From: Torreya grandis
Taxonomy: Eukaryota > Streptophyta > Pinopsida > Cupressales > Taxaceae
Assembly: GCA_037957365.1 (NCBI GenBank)
Contig: JARHVA010001739.1
Span: 620,001-684,000 of the forward strand
Reading direction: 5' to 3'
Length of the DNA: 64,000 nucleotides
Position 1 is the first letter of the stretch. Each line of letters opens with the position of its first letter. Shown here piece by piece: positions 44,843 through 55,860 of the stretch. Made by a program: the position numbers and the translations under genes. The notes beneath the pieces are model-generated. The model did not search any database, was not told the DNA's origin, and worked only from the letters and a program-made list of their open reading frames with translations.

Positions 44843-44875
44843 CCTTCTTTTAGGGTACAAGATTTGGTGACAATA
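44843..44875 (+). repeat. Gypsy-A 3' LTR, part 3 (end)
   Basis: The last 33 bp, matching 7626-7658. Ends GACAATA, followed by the target duplication GTTAC (44876-44880). Confidence 0.82.
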
Positions 44876-44908
44876 GTTACATGATGTATAATCAAACACC
44901 ATCCACCA

Positions 44909-45349
44909 TTAGTCCCAAAAATTGGTTTTGATTAACTTGTGTTGGTAGTGATGGATTGGAAAATGTTTAACAGTTACTGGAAATGGTGCATTGATGGTTG
45001 GGTTAATGAATAAGGCACAAATAGAGGCTTTTGATATGTCTTTGTTCTTTACCTCATGTGTTGACAATTTATCAGCATAATAAGCCCTACGACTATCTTG
45101 ATATGAATTCCATATGTTAATTTGACTCATTATAAATTCAATTTCACCCAATAATGACTCTAAGGAATTGGCTAGATAAGTGCGGTAGGTGTTGGTGTAA
45201 GTGGGATCCCTCAATCTCTTAATTAATTCTTCAATTTCAATTTTATTTTCTACAATGTGGTCAACTAGACTCTCGTGACTACCTAGGGGATTGTGGAACT
45301 GTAGGAGGGTTAGGTGAAGGGTTAAGAGGGAGGTTAAGATGAGGAACAT
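44909..45349 (-). CDS. Unidentified ORF, possible exon of an old gene
   Basis: 146 codons, the longest open frame outside recognised elements. I do not recognise the protein. Its middle is acidic and probably helical (DHIVENKIEIEELIKRL ... ANSLESLLGEIEFIMSQ), followed by a polar part. The Met start is doubtful: a splice-acceptor-like TTTTGAATAG lies just upstream on the minus strand, and in another frame the first 30 codons are proline-rich. Gypsy-A interrupts the DNA just downstream of its stop. It could be an exon of a gene or DNA-transposon protein, or chance. Confidence 0.3.
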   Translation of the reverse strand: MFLILTSLLTLHLTLLQFHNPLGSHESLVDHIVENKIEIEELIKRLRDPTYTNTYRTYLANSLESLLGEIEFIMSQINIWNSYQDSRRAYYADKLSTHEVKNKDISKASICALFINPTINAPFPVTVKHFPIHHYQHKLIKTNFWD

Positions 45350-45361
45350 AAGGGTTAGCAG

Positions 45362-45656
45362 GATGGCCTATTCAAAATAAATAAATTACTAATTAAATAA
45401 TGAAAATAACAAAAAATTACTAAAATTTAAGTTTAATAGGTGTAGATTTTTAACACTTAACTCTTATACATGGTGACATCATCAATTAGTTGATGTGTCA
45501 ATCTTATGAGGATGAATTTCAGTAAGGTTTGGCCTCACTAAGGCAAAATGCATTCACAAAGTGGAAGAGAGTGAGGAGAATAAATAACTCAAATGCCAAA
45601 TGAGAAAATTTTGCTTTTGGATTCACTTTTTTATTTTTTGTAATTGACACAGGGAA
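45362..45656. other. AT-rich spacer
   Basis: No gene, repeat or RNA signal recognised. Confidence 0.5.
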
Positions 45657-45658
45657 TA

Positions 45659-45800
45659 TGATCGCATTATTGGTTTTAAATAATATGATCACATTATTAA
45701 TGTGATCGCATTATGTATTAACAGGATTGCATTATGGCTCAGGAATTACCGATCCATAATTTAAATAACGTGATCATGTTATGTCAATAATGCGACCATG
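45659..45800. repeat. Cluster of degenerate 12-bp TGATCGCATTAT motifs
   Basis: Copies at 45659-45670 and 45702-45713 (exact), 45686-45697 (TGATCACATTAT), 45724-45735 (GGATTGCATTAT), 45771-45782 (TGATCATGTTAT) and about 45793-45804 (GCGACCATGTTAT), some also forming inverted pairs (ATTAATGTGATCGCATTAT). Confidence 0.65.
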
Positions 45801-46045
45801 TTATGGGAAATGTCCATGGAATTGTCTCCCAACTCTGTGCACATACCCAATTGTACTTCACTATTTTTAGCAATCTCAGTTTTATAAATTCAAAATATTT
45901 TTATCTGAGTTTTTTATTAATTACCCTACTATAGACTAGTTTATCACCCTTGTATTAGAACTACTTCTATATTCTTAACCCCATCTACACACCTTTCTAA
46001 ATTTAGGGTTAAACACATGTATTCTATTCAGGATTGATGTGACTG

Positions 46046-46590
46046 TGGTGAGCAGTGCATGTAACAACATTTGTTGTTCCTAAAGCCAAGGTTGAAATAG
46101 GAACTTGTGCATTACTTTCAACGAAGAAGACAATGCTCTAGCATCAAAGGTTAGGCCATATTAGTGAAAAAGGTTTGCACATGTTGTGGATTAGTGATAT
46201 GGTGGAAGGGATGGATAAAATTTGACCCTTGGACTTTGAATTTTTTGAGCATTACATCTATGGCAAGTAGATTCAGTTGAAATTCTCTACAAATATTGCA
46301 TAGAAAAGTGGAATCTTACATGTGATCCATAATGATGTTTTTGGACTAGTAGATGTTCCATCACTAAACATGTCTAACTTTTGTGTCTTTATAGATGACT
46401 ACTCTCACAAGACTTGGATATACTTCATCTCAAATAAATATAAAGTTATCAATAAATCCAATGAGTTAAAATCTCTTGTGGGGCGCAGACGGAGAAGAAG
46501 ATCAAAGTGTTGTGCACAGACAACGAGGATGAGTATTACTCTAAAGAGTTTGACGAATTATGTAGGTAAAGTTATATTCTAATTGTCAAG
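46046..46590 (+). pseudogene. Ty1/copia integrase fragment
   Basis: An isolated piece of copia pol without visible LTRs. RLGHISEKGLHM-like sequence is at about 46148-46185 (pre-integrase motif), then HNDVFGLVDVPSLN (46325-46366) and FCVFIDDYSHKTWIYFISNKY (46379-46441) of the integrase core. After a frame change, KKIKVLCTDNEDEYYSKEFDEL (about 46493-46560) carries the second Asp. Broken by stops and at least one frameshift. It is diverged from Copia-1 and Copia-2. Confidence 0.78.
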
Positions 46591-47349
46591 AAATTCCAAC
46601 TTCTTTAGAACAGACAACAATTCTGTTTTAAATCTTTTTGCCTGTTCTTTTTAACTTACATGGCCCAAATATTTCCTAATAATTTTATTTTTTATTTTTT
46701 AAATTTAAAAAGGTGCAACGAAAATCAACTCTAGCATCAATGGTAGAAAGCCATTGCATTTTAAAATCATGATAACAGATTATGCCAAAATTTTCAAGAT
46801 CTAAAATGGATATCACAAGTATATGCAGCACAGGAGCATTAGACTCTTCTATCCATTAATTTGTGGGGGTTGATGAACAAAACCATACACTGCAATTGCT
46901 TTCTCCACCGACCCTATATTGAATATATTAATGTTCAATAACTAGCTCGGTGAGAGATGAATTTTAAAGTAATAATTTTATCTTTAATTTTTTATATATC
47001 ATATTTATTAATAAAATTTTTATCATTAATGATTTATAAAGATAAAAATAGAAGTGATAGTTAATTGAATATTAAAGTTATAATTTGAGAATTGTAATAA
47101 AAAGTGTATTTTAAAAAAACTAAAAATGAAAAAGAAATAAAACATAAAATATAAGAATTAAGTTGTTGAAATATTTTCTTTGACAATTCATAAATTTTAA
47201 CAAGGTCAATCTTATATTGAATCATCTCTCCGATAAATAGAACTATATATCTCTAATACTTATAATAAATAAAACTTATAAATTACTTTAATTTCTTTTG
47301 CAACTAAAAGGGGGTAAAAATTTTATTAAAGAAGCCTGAAAACGGGAGA

Positions 47350-50300
47350 TTATAGCATCATATCCTGCTCCAACAACTGCGACAGGATGGGAAATAAATC
47401 CTCAAGGAGACTACCCTGATCATAAATAGACCAATTCTGATCATGTTCCGTGGCCCATTTAGCAAGACGGTCAGCCACACCATTCCACTCACAGGGAATA
47501 TGCCTAAAGGAAATACACTCAAAAACCAAACTAATCTGACGAATTTGCTTGATTATCGCAACCAGCTGCCAATCCACATTCTCAAATTCATCCTTCCTCA
47601 GCAAGTTAATGACAACCTGCGAGTCCGACTCACAAATAACTCTACGCCCCCTCTGTTGGCAGCTAATTTGCAAGGCTTCCAGGATAGCCATCGCCTCCAT
47701 ATAATTGTTAGTAAAATGGCCCTTAAAAACTGAGAACAAAAAAAGAACATTACCAGAATTGTCCCTCCCAACTCCGCCAATCCCAGCAGTGCCAGGATTT
47801 CCTCTGGAGGAACCATCGACATTGATCTTCATACTACCTTCTTCGGGCGGTGTCCAACTCCCCACTCGGCTGATTGGCCGCAGCCTGAGTCTGGTGGAGA
47901 TCGACGGGCAAGTGTGCAGGCTGCGGATGACAGAGGATGGCACAACAGGGGAGAGCCGAGCTAGAATTCTAGCGTCCTTCGGCTCCAAATCCCCCCCAGC
48001 ACGCGACTTAGTTTGAATAGTCTCCTGGAGTGCAACCAAAATCTTCAGCCACAATTCCCTTATGTGCAAAGAGCATCCTTGAAAAACTCTTCTGTTCCTC
48101 TCAATCCAGAGGTTCCAAAGTAGAAAAATAGGTCCAACATACCACACATTTTGCAAGATAGACGCCCTACTGGGAGGACGGTCCAGATGCTGCCAAAATT
48201 CAACCAAGGAGCCAACGTGCCAACAAGGGCGCTCCCAAGCTGCCCACCACAGATGCCATAGTCTTTTGGCAAAGGAGCACTGGAAAAGGAGGTGCTCACC
48301 ATTCTCCTCATTACCACAGCAAAACAAACACATAGAAGGTCCTTGAAAACCTCTTTTGCAAAGATTATCCCAGGTAAGGCAGCGATTATAAGTCAGGGTC
48401 CAGACAAAGAAATTGCATTTCGGCCAGGAAGCCGAATTCCATATTCTCTTCCCCCATTAGAATTCAATTTCACCCAAACATTGCTTCGTCAATGCCAGAT
48501 ATCCAGACGAAACAGAAAACTGGCTAGTTGAGTCACCTCCCCAAGCCAGGGTGTCACACTCACGCAAGGAGCTGCAACCTCTAACAGCCAAGAGATGGGA
48601 TAATTCCTGTCTATTTTCCTCTGTTCCTCCTAGCGGCCAGTCGGACACACTCTTCCATTTATAAGCAACAACAGTGCCCAGATTAAATGCTTCTTTATAG
48701 CAATCAACAGTGTACCATCCAGCAGCACGAAAAACATCACAGAGGACCTGCAGATGGGGATGAGAGGATAGGAGGGGCGGGGCGGGGCGGGGCGGGGCCC
48801 CATTCCAAGAATCCTCCCAAAATAATGTCTCCGTACCACTATTGCATATCCAAAAAAGCCTGGACTGAACCAAAGAAGCGCCCACTTTAAGAGTGTTCCA
48901 CACCATCGACCCACGCCTTTCCAAAGGAACCCTGGGAACCTCCGACAGGGTAACCCCTGGGAAATATTTCAACGACAAGCTCCGGGCCCAGAGCTGAGAT
49001 TGGTTGGTGCACCAACGCCAATATAGCTTCACTGTCAGAGCTTGGCTAACGAGGATAGCCGACCTGAGACCAAGCCCCCCTTCCTTCTTAGGCCTGCAAA
49101 CAGTGTTCCAATTCACAAGACTCCATTTAGAATGTCGAAGATTACCGCTCCAAAGAAATTGCTGAGACAGGGCATCGTACTCACAGAGAAAAAACATCGG
49201 GGCAGCCTGAACCATACTGCGGTAAATGGGCAGAGCTTGAATAACAGATTGGAGAAGAGTCACCTGACCAGCTGTCGTAAGCCATCGGTGGGTCCAGTGG
49301 TTCACTCTTTGTCTTAATTTGTCCAGGATATTCTGCCAAAACAGCTTGGGTTGCCTCCCAACCACTATGGGGACCCCCAAATAAGTCACCGACAGAGACT
49401 GTGTCTGAAATCTAAGGACAGCCGCAATTCTACGCTAGATAGCAATATGGGTATTAAATAAAAAGATGGATGATTTGTGCTCATTGAGCTGTTGTCTCGA
49501 AGCCCGAAAATAAGTGTCCAAACTATTTCAGAAAGCCTGAGCTTCCCTCATACAGGCTTTCTCGGTCAAGATAGTGTCATCCACAAATTGAAGATGGGTC
49601 ATATTAGCAATCCCATTCCCCCACCGCCAACCATGAATCAGGTTCTGAGATGCTCGAGATTTTATAAGTCGTCCGAGCCCCTCAGCCAAAATAATAAACA
49701 AGTAAGGAGATATCGGATCACCTTGGCGAAGCCCTCGAGAGGCCCCGAACAGTCTAGATGGAGCCCCATTAATGAGAACTAAATAAGATGGCATGGAGAC
49801 ACAACTTAGAACCCACCGAACCCAATCCTGGCAGAACCCAAAAGCCAGCAGGACCTTCTGCAGGAATCTCCAGTCCACCCTGTCATAAGCCTTCGACAAA
49901 TCCAGCTTAATAAACATCGCTCTCTCCTGAGATTTGCTCATAGAGTGGATTGCCTCCGAGGCAATCACCACTCTGTCCAATATCTGTTTTCCAGCAACAA
50001 AACCTCCCTGCTCATCAGAAATAATCCTTGGGAGTCACACTTTGAGCCTCTCTGCTATGAGCTTAGTAATTATTTTGTATAGTGCAATGGGTCTGAACTG
50101 GTCCAAACAATATGCCTGTTCCTTTTTCGGGATCAGCACCAAAAAGGTCACATTGAGCGCTCTAAGCATCTCTTTGCTGTGATAAGATTCCTGAATCACT
50201 TCCATCAGATCTGGACAAATGATATCCTAGAATTCCTAGAAGAATTCCGTGGGGAAACCATCAGGGCCCGGCACTTTACCTCTACGCATGGAAAACACAA

Positions 50301-51660
50301 TTTTTTCAACTTCCTCCTTATCAATCGGCTTCAAGAGCGCATCATTCATATCAGGCATGATAATCGGAGGGATGTAAGACAAAACCATATTCTCCTCCAA
50401 CTCAGCAGTAGGCGCATTGGCTGATAGAAGCTCAAAAAAAAATCGAACGGCCTCCTCCAACATGGCATGAGAGGATGCAGCCCGAGTACCATCCGATAAC
50501 AAAACAGAAGCTATATAATTCCTATTGCGTCTCACCTGCACAGACTTGTGAAAAAAGACAGTGTTCCTGTCACCTTCCTGGAGCCAGTCAATCCAGGATT
50601 TCTGCTTCCAAAAAATTTACTCCCAGAGTTCCCACTCATTAAGCTCATTTAGCACCCCAAATTCTGCCTTACGAAGATCCTCACACCAGCCAAAGTCTAG
50701 ACCCTATTTGGTAATGCTATCCAGCTTATCTTGGGCTTTTTTCTTCATGGCATTAAGATTGCCAAAATTGTTCCTGTTCCAAACCTGGAGTTTTCTTTTA
50801 ACAAACTGAAGCTTCTTAGCAAAGTAAAACATTGATGTTTCGTATTCAGGCCCTCCCTGCTTCCACCAGTGAGCCATTAGAGGATGCAGAGAAGAGTCCC
50901 TCAGCCACATAAGCTGAAACTTGAAGGGAGGTTTCTTGGGCCCGACAATAAAACTGGTTGTGAGCTTGATGGGCCAATGATCAGACCCTCTCCAATCCAA
51001 AATTTTTGAAGCAAGAGAAAAAGCATTGGATAACCAAAAACAAGAGACTAAGAATCTATCTAAACGCTCAGAGATGGCATCCTTACCTATTCTTCTGTTG
51101 CTCCAGGTGAAGAGTCTGTTGATAGGCTTGACATCTGTCAGGCGCAGCCGCTCCATATTGTGTTTAAGAAGATCAGACGAGGGGTCAAGACGAGTTAACC
51201 CTCCCCTTTTCTCCTCAAGATTAAGGACAGCATTAAAATCTCCACACATGATCCACGAAAGATAAGGAAAGTAGCTACAAACAAAACACAGGTGCTTCCA
51301 AAGCCTGAGGTGTCCCTGGATATCTCCTAGAGCATAGACATTGGTAACCATAATCAACTCCCCCATCTCCGGAGAGGTAGCAATCATGGAGAGCGCCGAG
51401 GTATCGGCCATCCACTGAAGTGGTGTGGCTTTGCTTGGATCCCAACAAATTGCTAAACCCCCCGCAGTTCCTAGAGCTCCCACACACTAACACTGCCCCA
51501 CAACCCAAACACTAGACATACAAGTGAACATATCATCTACAGACAACTTAGTCTCCTGGATACAGAGGATATCCGGAGAGTGCACTGAAATCAACTGACG
51601 CATAGCTTTTTTTCGAGGGGCACTATGCATCCCCCTCACATTCCATGAGAGCACAATCAT
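47350..51660 (-). pseudogene. LINE ORF2: endonuclease, RT, zinc motif, RNase H
   Basis: One reading frame of 1437 codons from ATG 51660 to TAA 47350, interrupted by about nine in-frame stops (51489, 50703 and 48459 among them), with no net frameshift. The endonuclease begins MIVLSWNVRG and has IQETKL (catalytic Glu), MCGDFNAVL and SDHWP. RT spans about 50400-49450: RRGKVPGPDGFP, KLDLSKAYDRVDW, GLRQGDPISPYLF and the active site QFVDD at 49575-49586. The zinc motif (CLFCCGNEENGEHLLFQC) is at about 48330-48275. RNase H at 47832-47420 has NVDGSSRGNPG, NYMEAMAIL, CESDSQVV and the terminal ADRLAKWA. It would nick target DNA and prime reverse transcription. Confidence 0.92.
48774..48798 (+). repeat. 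GGGGC repeat, G-quadruplex-capable, in LINE ORF2
   Basis: Five GGGG runs each separated by one C. On the coding (minus) strand it is CCCCG repeats encoding a short Pro/Arg/Ala-rich stretch between the RT and the zinc motif. Probably a slippage expansion. Confidence 0.8.
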
Positions 51661-53086
51661 TGAGAAGGTTGGGTGAAAATTTGATCCAGGGTCTTCATCA
51701 CACCGGACTCCACCAGCAAATCACCTGTGAGTTTTAATCTCTCTTGGTCTTTCCTGCGGCCTGGTCTGGACTGAGAAGAGGAGGCTTTCTTAAAAGGTCT
51801 CTGCAAAAGAGCCAACGCATCCGACGCTCCCTTTTCTTTTTTGGCAGCTTCTGTCTCTTTTACTACCTCAGCCTAGCTGCCATCCTGGGCTTGTTGCGCT
51901 GAAGAACTTACCAGATTTCGGTCCTCCGGTGCCTTCATAATCTCCAGGGAAGGTTGAATTACCATAGCTTGAGATTAATTGAGGAAGGCGTCTTTCTCCT
52001 CCTCCCCTGAGGGACCTCCCATCTCCTCCTATGGTATTACGTCTTCTATGGCCATACTATCCAAAGCTTCAAAACGATTAAAGCTCATTTCTAAAGATCG
52101 ATCTTGGAACCTGCGCTTTTGAGGACGCCCTTTGCCTCGACGACGGACTTGGGTAAAGCCCTCCTTGTCCTGTCCATACACTGTAGAAGATCCCAAATGT
52201 GCATTGCCTGAATTTGGTTGCGCTCTCAAATTCGTTGCTATCCTAGGCGGGTTGTTTGAAGTTTCCAAGTGAGCCAATTGCCCTGCTTCCTGTCCTGCAT
52301 TGGGAACCTTCCTTTGAAATCTCTCAGCGAGGGGACATTGCCAGTGCAGGTGCCCATAAACATGATAGAATCTGCATCGAAAAGGGATCGATTCATAATC
52401 TATCTGCTGGGTCCAAGAAGAGGCCCCCAAGCAAATTTCCATAGATTCCAGAAGGGGATTATTAAGGTTGATTTCCACGCATATTCTAGCATAAGAAATA
52501 ATCTTCCTATCTAGGGACTGGTGCGCAACAACAATTGGCGTTCCCAGTAAGGCAGCAATCTGTCTAAGGATATCCTCTCTCCAAAATTCCAAGGGGAGTC
52601 TTGGAAGGCGCACCCACACAGGGACTTTGGCTGGCAATTCCTCAGCAGAGTTGAAACCTGGATGCCATGGTTTAATAAACAAACCGATGCGGTCATAAAA
52701 GTAGGGCCCTCCTTCGAAGATTCGATTCCTGTCAGAGACTGAGGAGAAATTAACCAAGAAATAACTATTGGCCGCCAGCATAATGTCTATATCTCCCTCC
52801 ACCTGCCAGGTACACCTCAGCCAGGCTTCCAGGGCTGTTTGGGATATTCTAATACCCATAAATTTACAGATCAAAGCATGGGCTGACAAATATTCCACAT
52901 CCTCCCTGACATAACCAAGACAGGTATCTCCTGGCTGCGTGGGAAGCAACCATTCACTTTGGACACCCTAGGCCGCTCGCTGAAGTAGAACGGCTCCCTG
53001 CCGTGGGGAGGCTCCTCCTGAACCTGCCGCTTCTTGCCCGAACCCTCACCTGGGCTGTCCACCTCTGCTCCTCCGCTCGTAGCCAT
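51657..53086 (-). pseudogene. LINE ORF1: DUF4283-like RNA-binding protein
   Basis: The start MATSGGAEVDSPG at 53086 is followed by a frame change near 52950. The main frame runs 52949-52029 (306 codons) and, past three stops (TAG 52031, TAA, TAG), to TGA 51659-51657. It has the DUF4283-like fold region (SYFLVNFSSVSDRNRIFEGG, FIKPWHPGFN, VWVRLPRLPLEFW) and a zinc knuckle reading CRFYHVYGHLHWQC, where the second Cys is Tyr. A basic tail (RRRGKGRPQKRRF) follows. ORF1 coats LINE RNA. Its TGA overlaps the ORF2 ATG as ATGA. Confidence 0.85.
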
Positions 53087-53111
53087 TTTTCCTATTACTT
53101 TAATTTCTTTT

Positions 53112-55640
53112 AACTAAACAATAAAATTTATTATAAATCTCATACTAAATTAGATACATAAATATAAAATAATTTTATAAATTTAATTCATTCTTATAAA
53201 ATTTAAATATATATTAATCTCATTAAAAAAAGTGTTTAAATTCTTTATAAAAACTCAGACTAAATAAAGAATAATAACTCTCAAAATTTTAATTTTTGAG
53301 GAATTTGTAGACCTCATCCTTTATCTCTATTAATTTCTCAAATCAACATTGTGGTAAGACCTTATTTCTTGGTGATTGTGAAAAGGAGATATATGAGCAC
53401 CAAACTCATACTTGCACACGCAATAATCTTACCAAAAGCAAACCCATTTTATTCGACTTACACTCTGTCTGATCTGATCTGCAAAATAAATGCTTACTGA
53501 ACTCATGTCGACACAATTTTGTAACATTTGACGGGATGATTTTCAAGTTAATTGTTTTGCCCGTCGCTTCAACGATAAGGATTTTGAAAACGGAATTTAA
53601 AGGATTGCTAGACAAAGAAAGGTCACCACTCCCACCGCATAGTTTTTATTTTGAAATTTGTCCACCTTAAATATTAAACAATTTTGCATGTTTGATAAGA
53701 CTTTAAAGATATATATATTTTTTATTATATTATATTTGTTCAAGTGATGGTTGCTACAACATGTTGAAATTTAAATAAATGTGGTTGGTAGATATCATTT
53801 TCATAAAAATATAAATTAAAAAAAATTTGAATAAATGAATATCATAATTTTGAATAAAAATATTTGTTAATATAATGGTTTTATGTAAGGGCTGATCACA
53901 ATTTTTTTTATAAATGTTATAGAGAAAAATATAGAATTATATGCATAAATATGGTCTTATGAAATATAAAGTATTTAGTAAGAAGAAAATTTTCAGGTCT
54001 TTATAAATAAATTAAAAAAATTATTTATTAAAAAAAAATCTCATCATACACACCTTTCTACTTGGTATCAAAGCTATCTAAATCTAAACGGATACCATAA
54101 AGGTGTAGCCTCCCTTTTTCAATAGGGATAGAAACTCTCGTCTAAAAAATTAGCTTGTTTCATTTTTTAGGGTGAAGATTCTTTTTATTTCTATAGAGAT
54201 TTTAAATGTTTGTCATGGGTCCACCTGCCCATGAAAAATAGATGCTACAACTTCCTCTATAGGACCCTATCTTGAGCGCTATACAATTATGGTTTTAAAA
54301 AAAATAGCATTAAATTTTCATAGATTTAGTCAATTAATTACTAAAACTTATTAATGATCATAGGACCATTTCTTAAAACAAAATAAAATCAATGTGATTC
54401 ATACTAAAAACCTCTAGTTGAATCAATGCATAAAACATTTATATGTGCTTGTGAAAAGAGAGCCACCAACTATATGTATATATTTAACTACTTGATATTT
54501 CTCATGAATGACTACTAAATTTGACATGAAAAATAATCAAATATTTTAATGAATGAAATGGACAAGATATAAAGAAAAGTAGCTTCTCTTTCTTATCCTT
54601 TACTTTAAAATGACTATCTTACTTTACCAAATTACCACTCATTTGTTATTTTTTAACCCTTTCATTGCTTGCTTATCTACATGGAATTCAAGTTGTCTGC
54701 AATGTTGAAGGGATATCTATCATCAATTTTTTATATGATATGTAAGGTCAATCATCAAATTTAATCGCTAACATCAATGATGCATACTTTACAAGTCAAT
54801 TTAATATTAATAAATAGTTATTACACTTAAATTATGGCTTACAAATGTTATTGTTATCTTTTAGAGGTTAAATTTGATGATCATATTTAAGTGTTTTTTT
54901 GTTGTTGTAAAGTATAATATTTTTAAATGTATATATATATATATACAAAGTAAAATTTTGAATAGACCATCAAAAACCCATAAATGATTATCATAAATAT
55001 ATATGTTATCTTTTATGTTTAATTCCTTATTATAAGTTATATTAATATATGAAAGGCACTATTTAATAATGGGTTTTCCATTTACATCCATGATAAAATT
55101 CTCCATATAACATCTTTAAAATATGTTTTTAAAAGATTTTAATACATTCTTACAATTCCAATAAGTGTAGCCTATGAGATTTTATTTAATTTAGTTTTTC
55201 ATCAATTCAATCAAATCAAATACTTATATTCTTTAAAACAATTTGCACAGTTGTAAGTAAAAATACTACATGCAAACCATCTCCTTATTTGTCAATGATA
55301 AAAAATTGCCTTCATTTTAATAAGAAGAAACTTAAGTCATATCATAACCCTTGTTTTTGAAAAATATTCAAAACTTTATCAAACAAAGCTATGATATGGC
55401 AAATACTGTAGAAGCTAATGTAATTCAATGAATCATAAAAAAATGATATGTGCAGGAGTTTGAAGATGACTTATGAGGTGTTTCTTAATGGGTAAATAAG
55501 GTAGGTAATGAAAATATGAATGTGGTTGATTAAGTTCGATATTCATCATGCCAATACAACATTTTGGCCATTCAAAATCACTTAACTTATTTTTGTTGAA
55601 TTTAGAACATTCAATCCATATTTGAATTCATAGTTTGGAG
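53112..55640. other. AT-rich non-coding body of duplication copy 1
   Basis: No coding region. A primer-binding-site-like TTGGTATCAAAGC is at 54064-54076, preceded by CATACACACC; its counterpart in copy 2 (near 58122) is TTAATATTAAAAT. A TA dinucleotide run is at about 54930-54945. Confidence 0.5.
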
Positions 55641-55688
55641 GCGTCTTTAGATAGTAAATTTAGGGTATATATAACAAGTGACTTCAAT

Positions 55689-55860
55689 AAGTGGTGTTAC
55701 AGGGTGACATTGGGATGTCCTTAATAGTGACTTTAAAGTGTCTTTGGGTAGTGACATTAGGGTGTCTTTGAGTGGTTGCATTAGGGCATCCCTAATGGTG
55801 ATGTTGGGGTGTCATTAAATGTGACTTTAATATCATCACTAAGGGTTGACATTGGGTTGT
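55689..55860 (+). repeat. 24-bp minisatellite, copy 1
   Basis: About seven tandem units of 23-24 bp with consensus near AGTGACATTAGGGTGTCTTT, diverged from each other. The same array is at 59766-59935 in duplication copy 2. Confidence 0.75.

Larger units (their letters stand above)
5384..44875 (+). mobile_element. Gypsy-A: old Ty3/gypsy LTR retrotransposon, carrying five nested insertions
   Basis: This is the outermost element. Its target duplication GTTAC is at 5379-5383 and 44876-44880. After removal of Copia-1, Gypsy-B and Copia-2 (each with one duplicated target), the element is about 10.8 kb: a 2275-bp 5' LTR (5384-7658), about 6.3 kb of interior, and a 2277-bp 3' LTR in three pieces. 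Terminal bases are degraded from an apparent TGTTG...CAACA. Coding order is gag, protease, an archaeal-type RNase H, reverse transcriptase, RNase H, integrase. All domains carry stops or frameshifts, and the integrase has lost catalytic residues, so the element is dead. LTR divergence by eye is about 14%. The RNase H suggests a relationship to Tat-like Ty3 elements, but its position is atypical. Confidence 0.9.
47300..53093 (-). mobile_element. L1-type LINE, nearly full length, decayed by nonsense mutations
   Basis: A 5.8-kb LINE on the minus strand with an 18-bp target duplication ATTACTTTAATTTCTTTT (47282-47299 and 53094-53111). ORF1 starts 7 bp from the 5' end, so the 5' UTR is missing or very short. 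ORF2 carries endonuclease, RT, a zf-RVT-type zinc motif and RNase H, the usual plant L1 layout. The 3' UTR is about 50 bp with AATAAAA but no poly(A) tail remains. It lies in copy 1 of the tandem duplication and is absent from copy 2. Confidence 0.92.

Noticed and set aside
44871..44883. Gypsy-A LTR ending at ACA (44881)
   Set aside because: It would give TG...CA ends, but the flanking bases then do not match the left duplication. Ending at 44875 gives GTTAC on both sides and equal LTR lengths.
47443..50809. Plus-strand frames of 60-103 codons in the LINE
   Set aside because: Antisense shadows of ORF2; domains read only on the minus strand.
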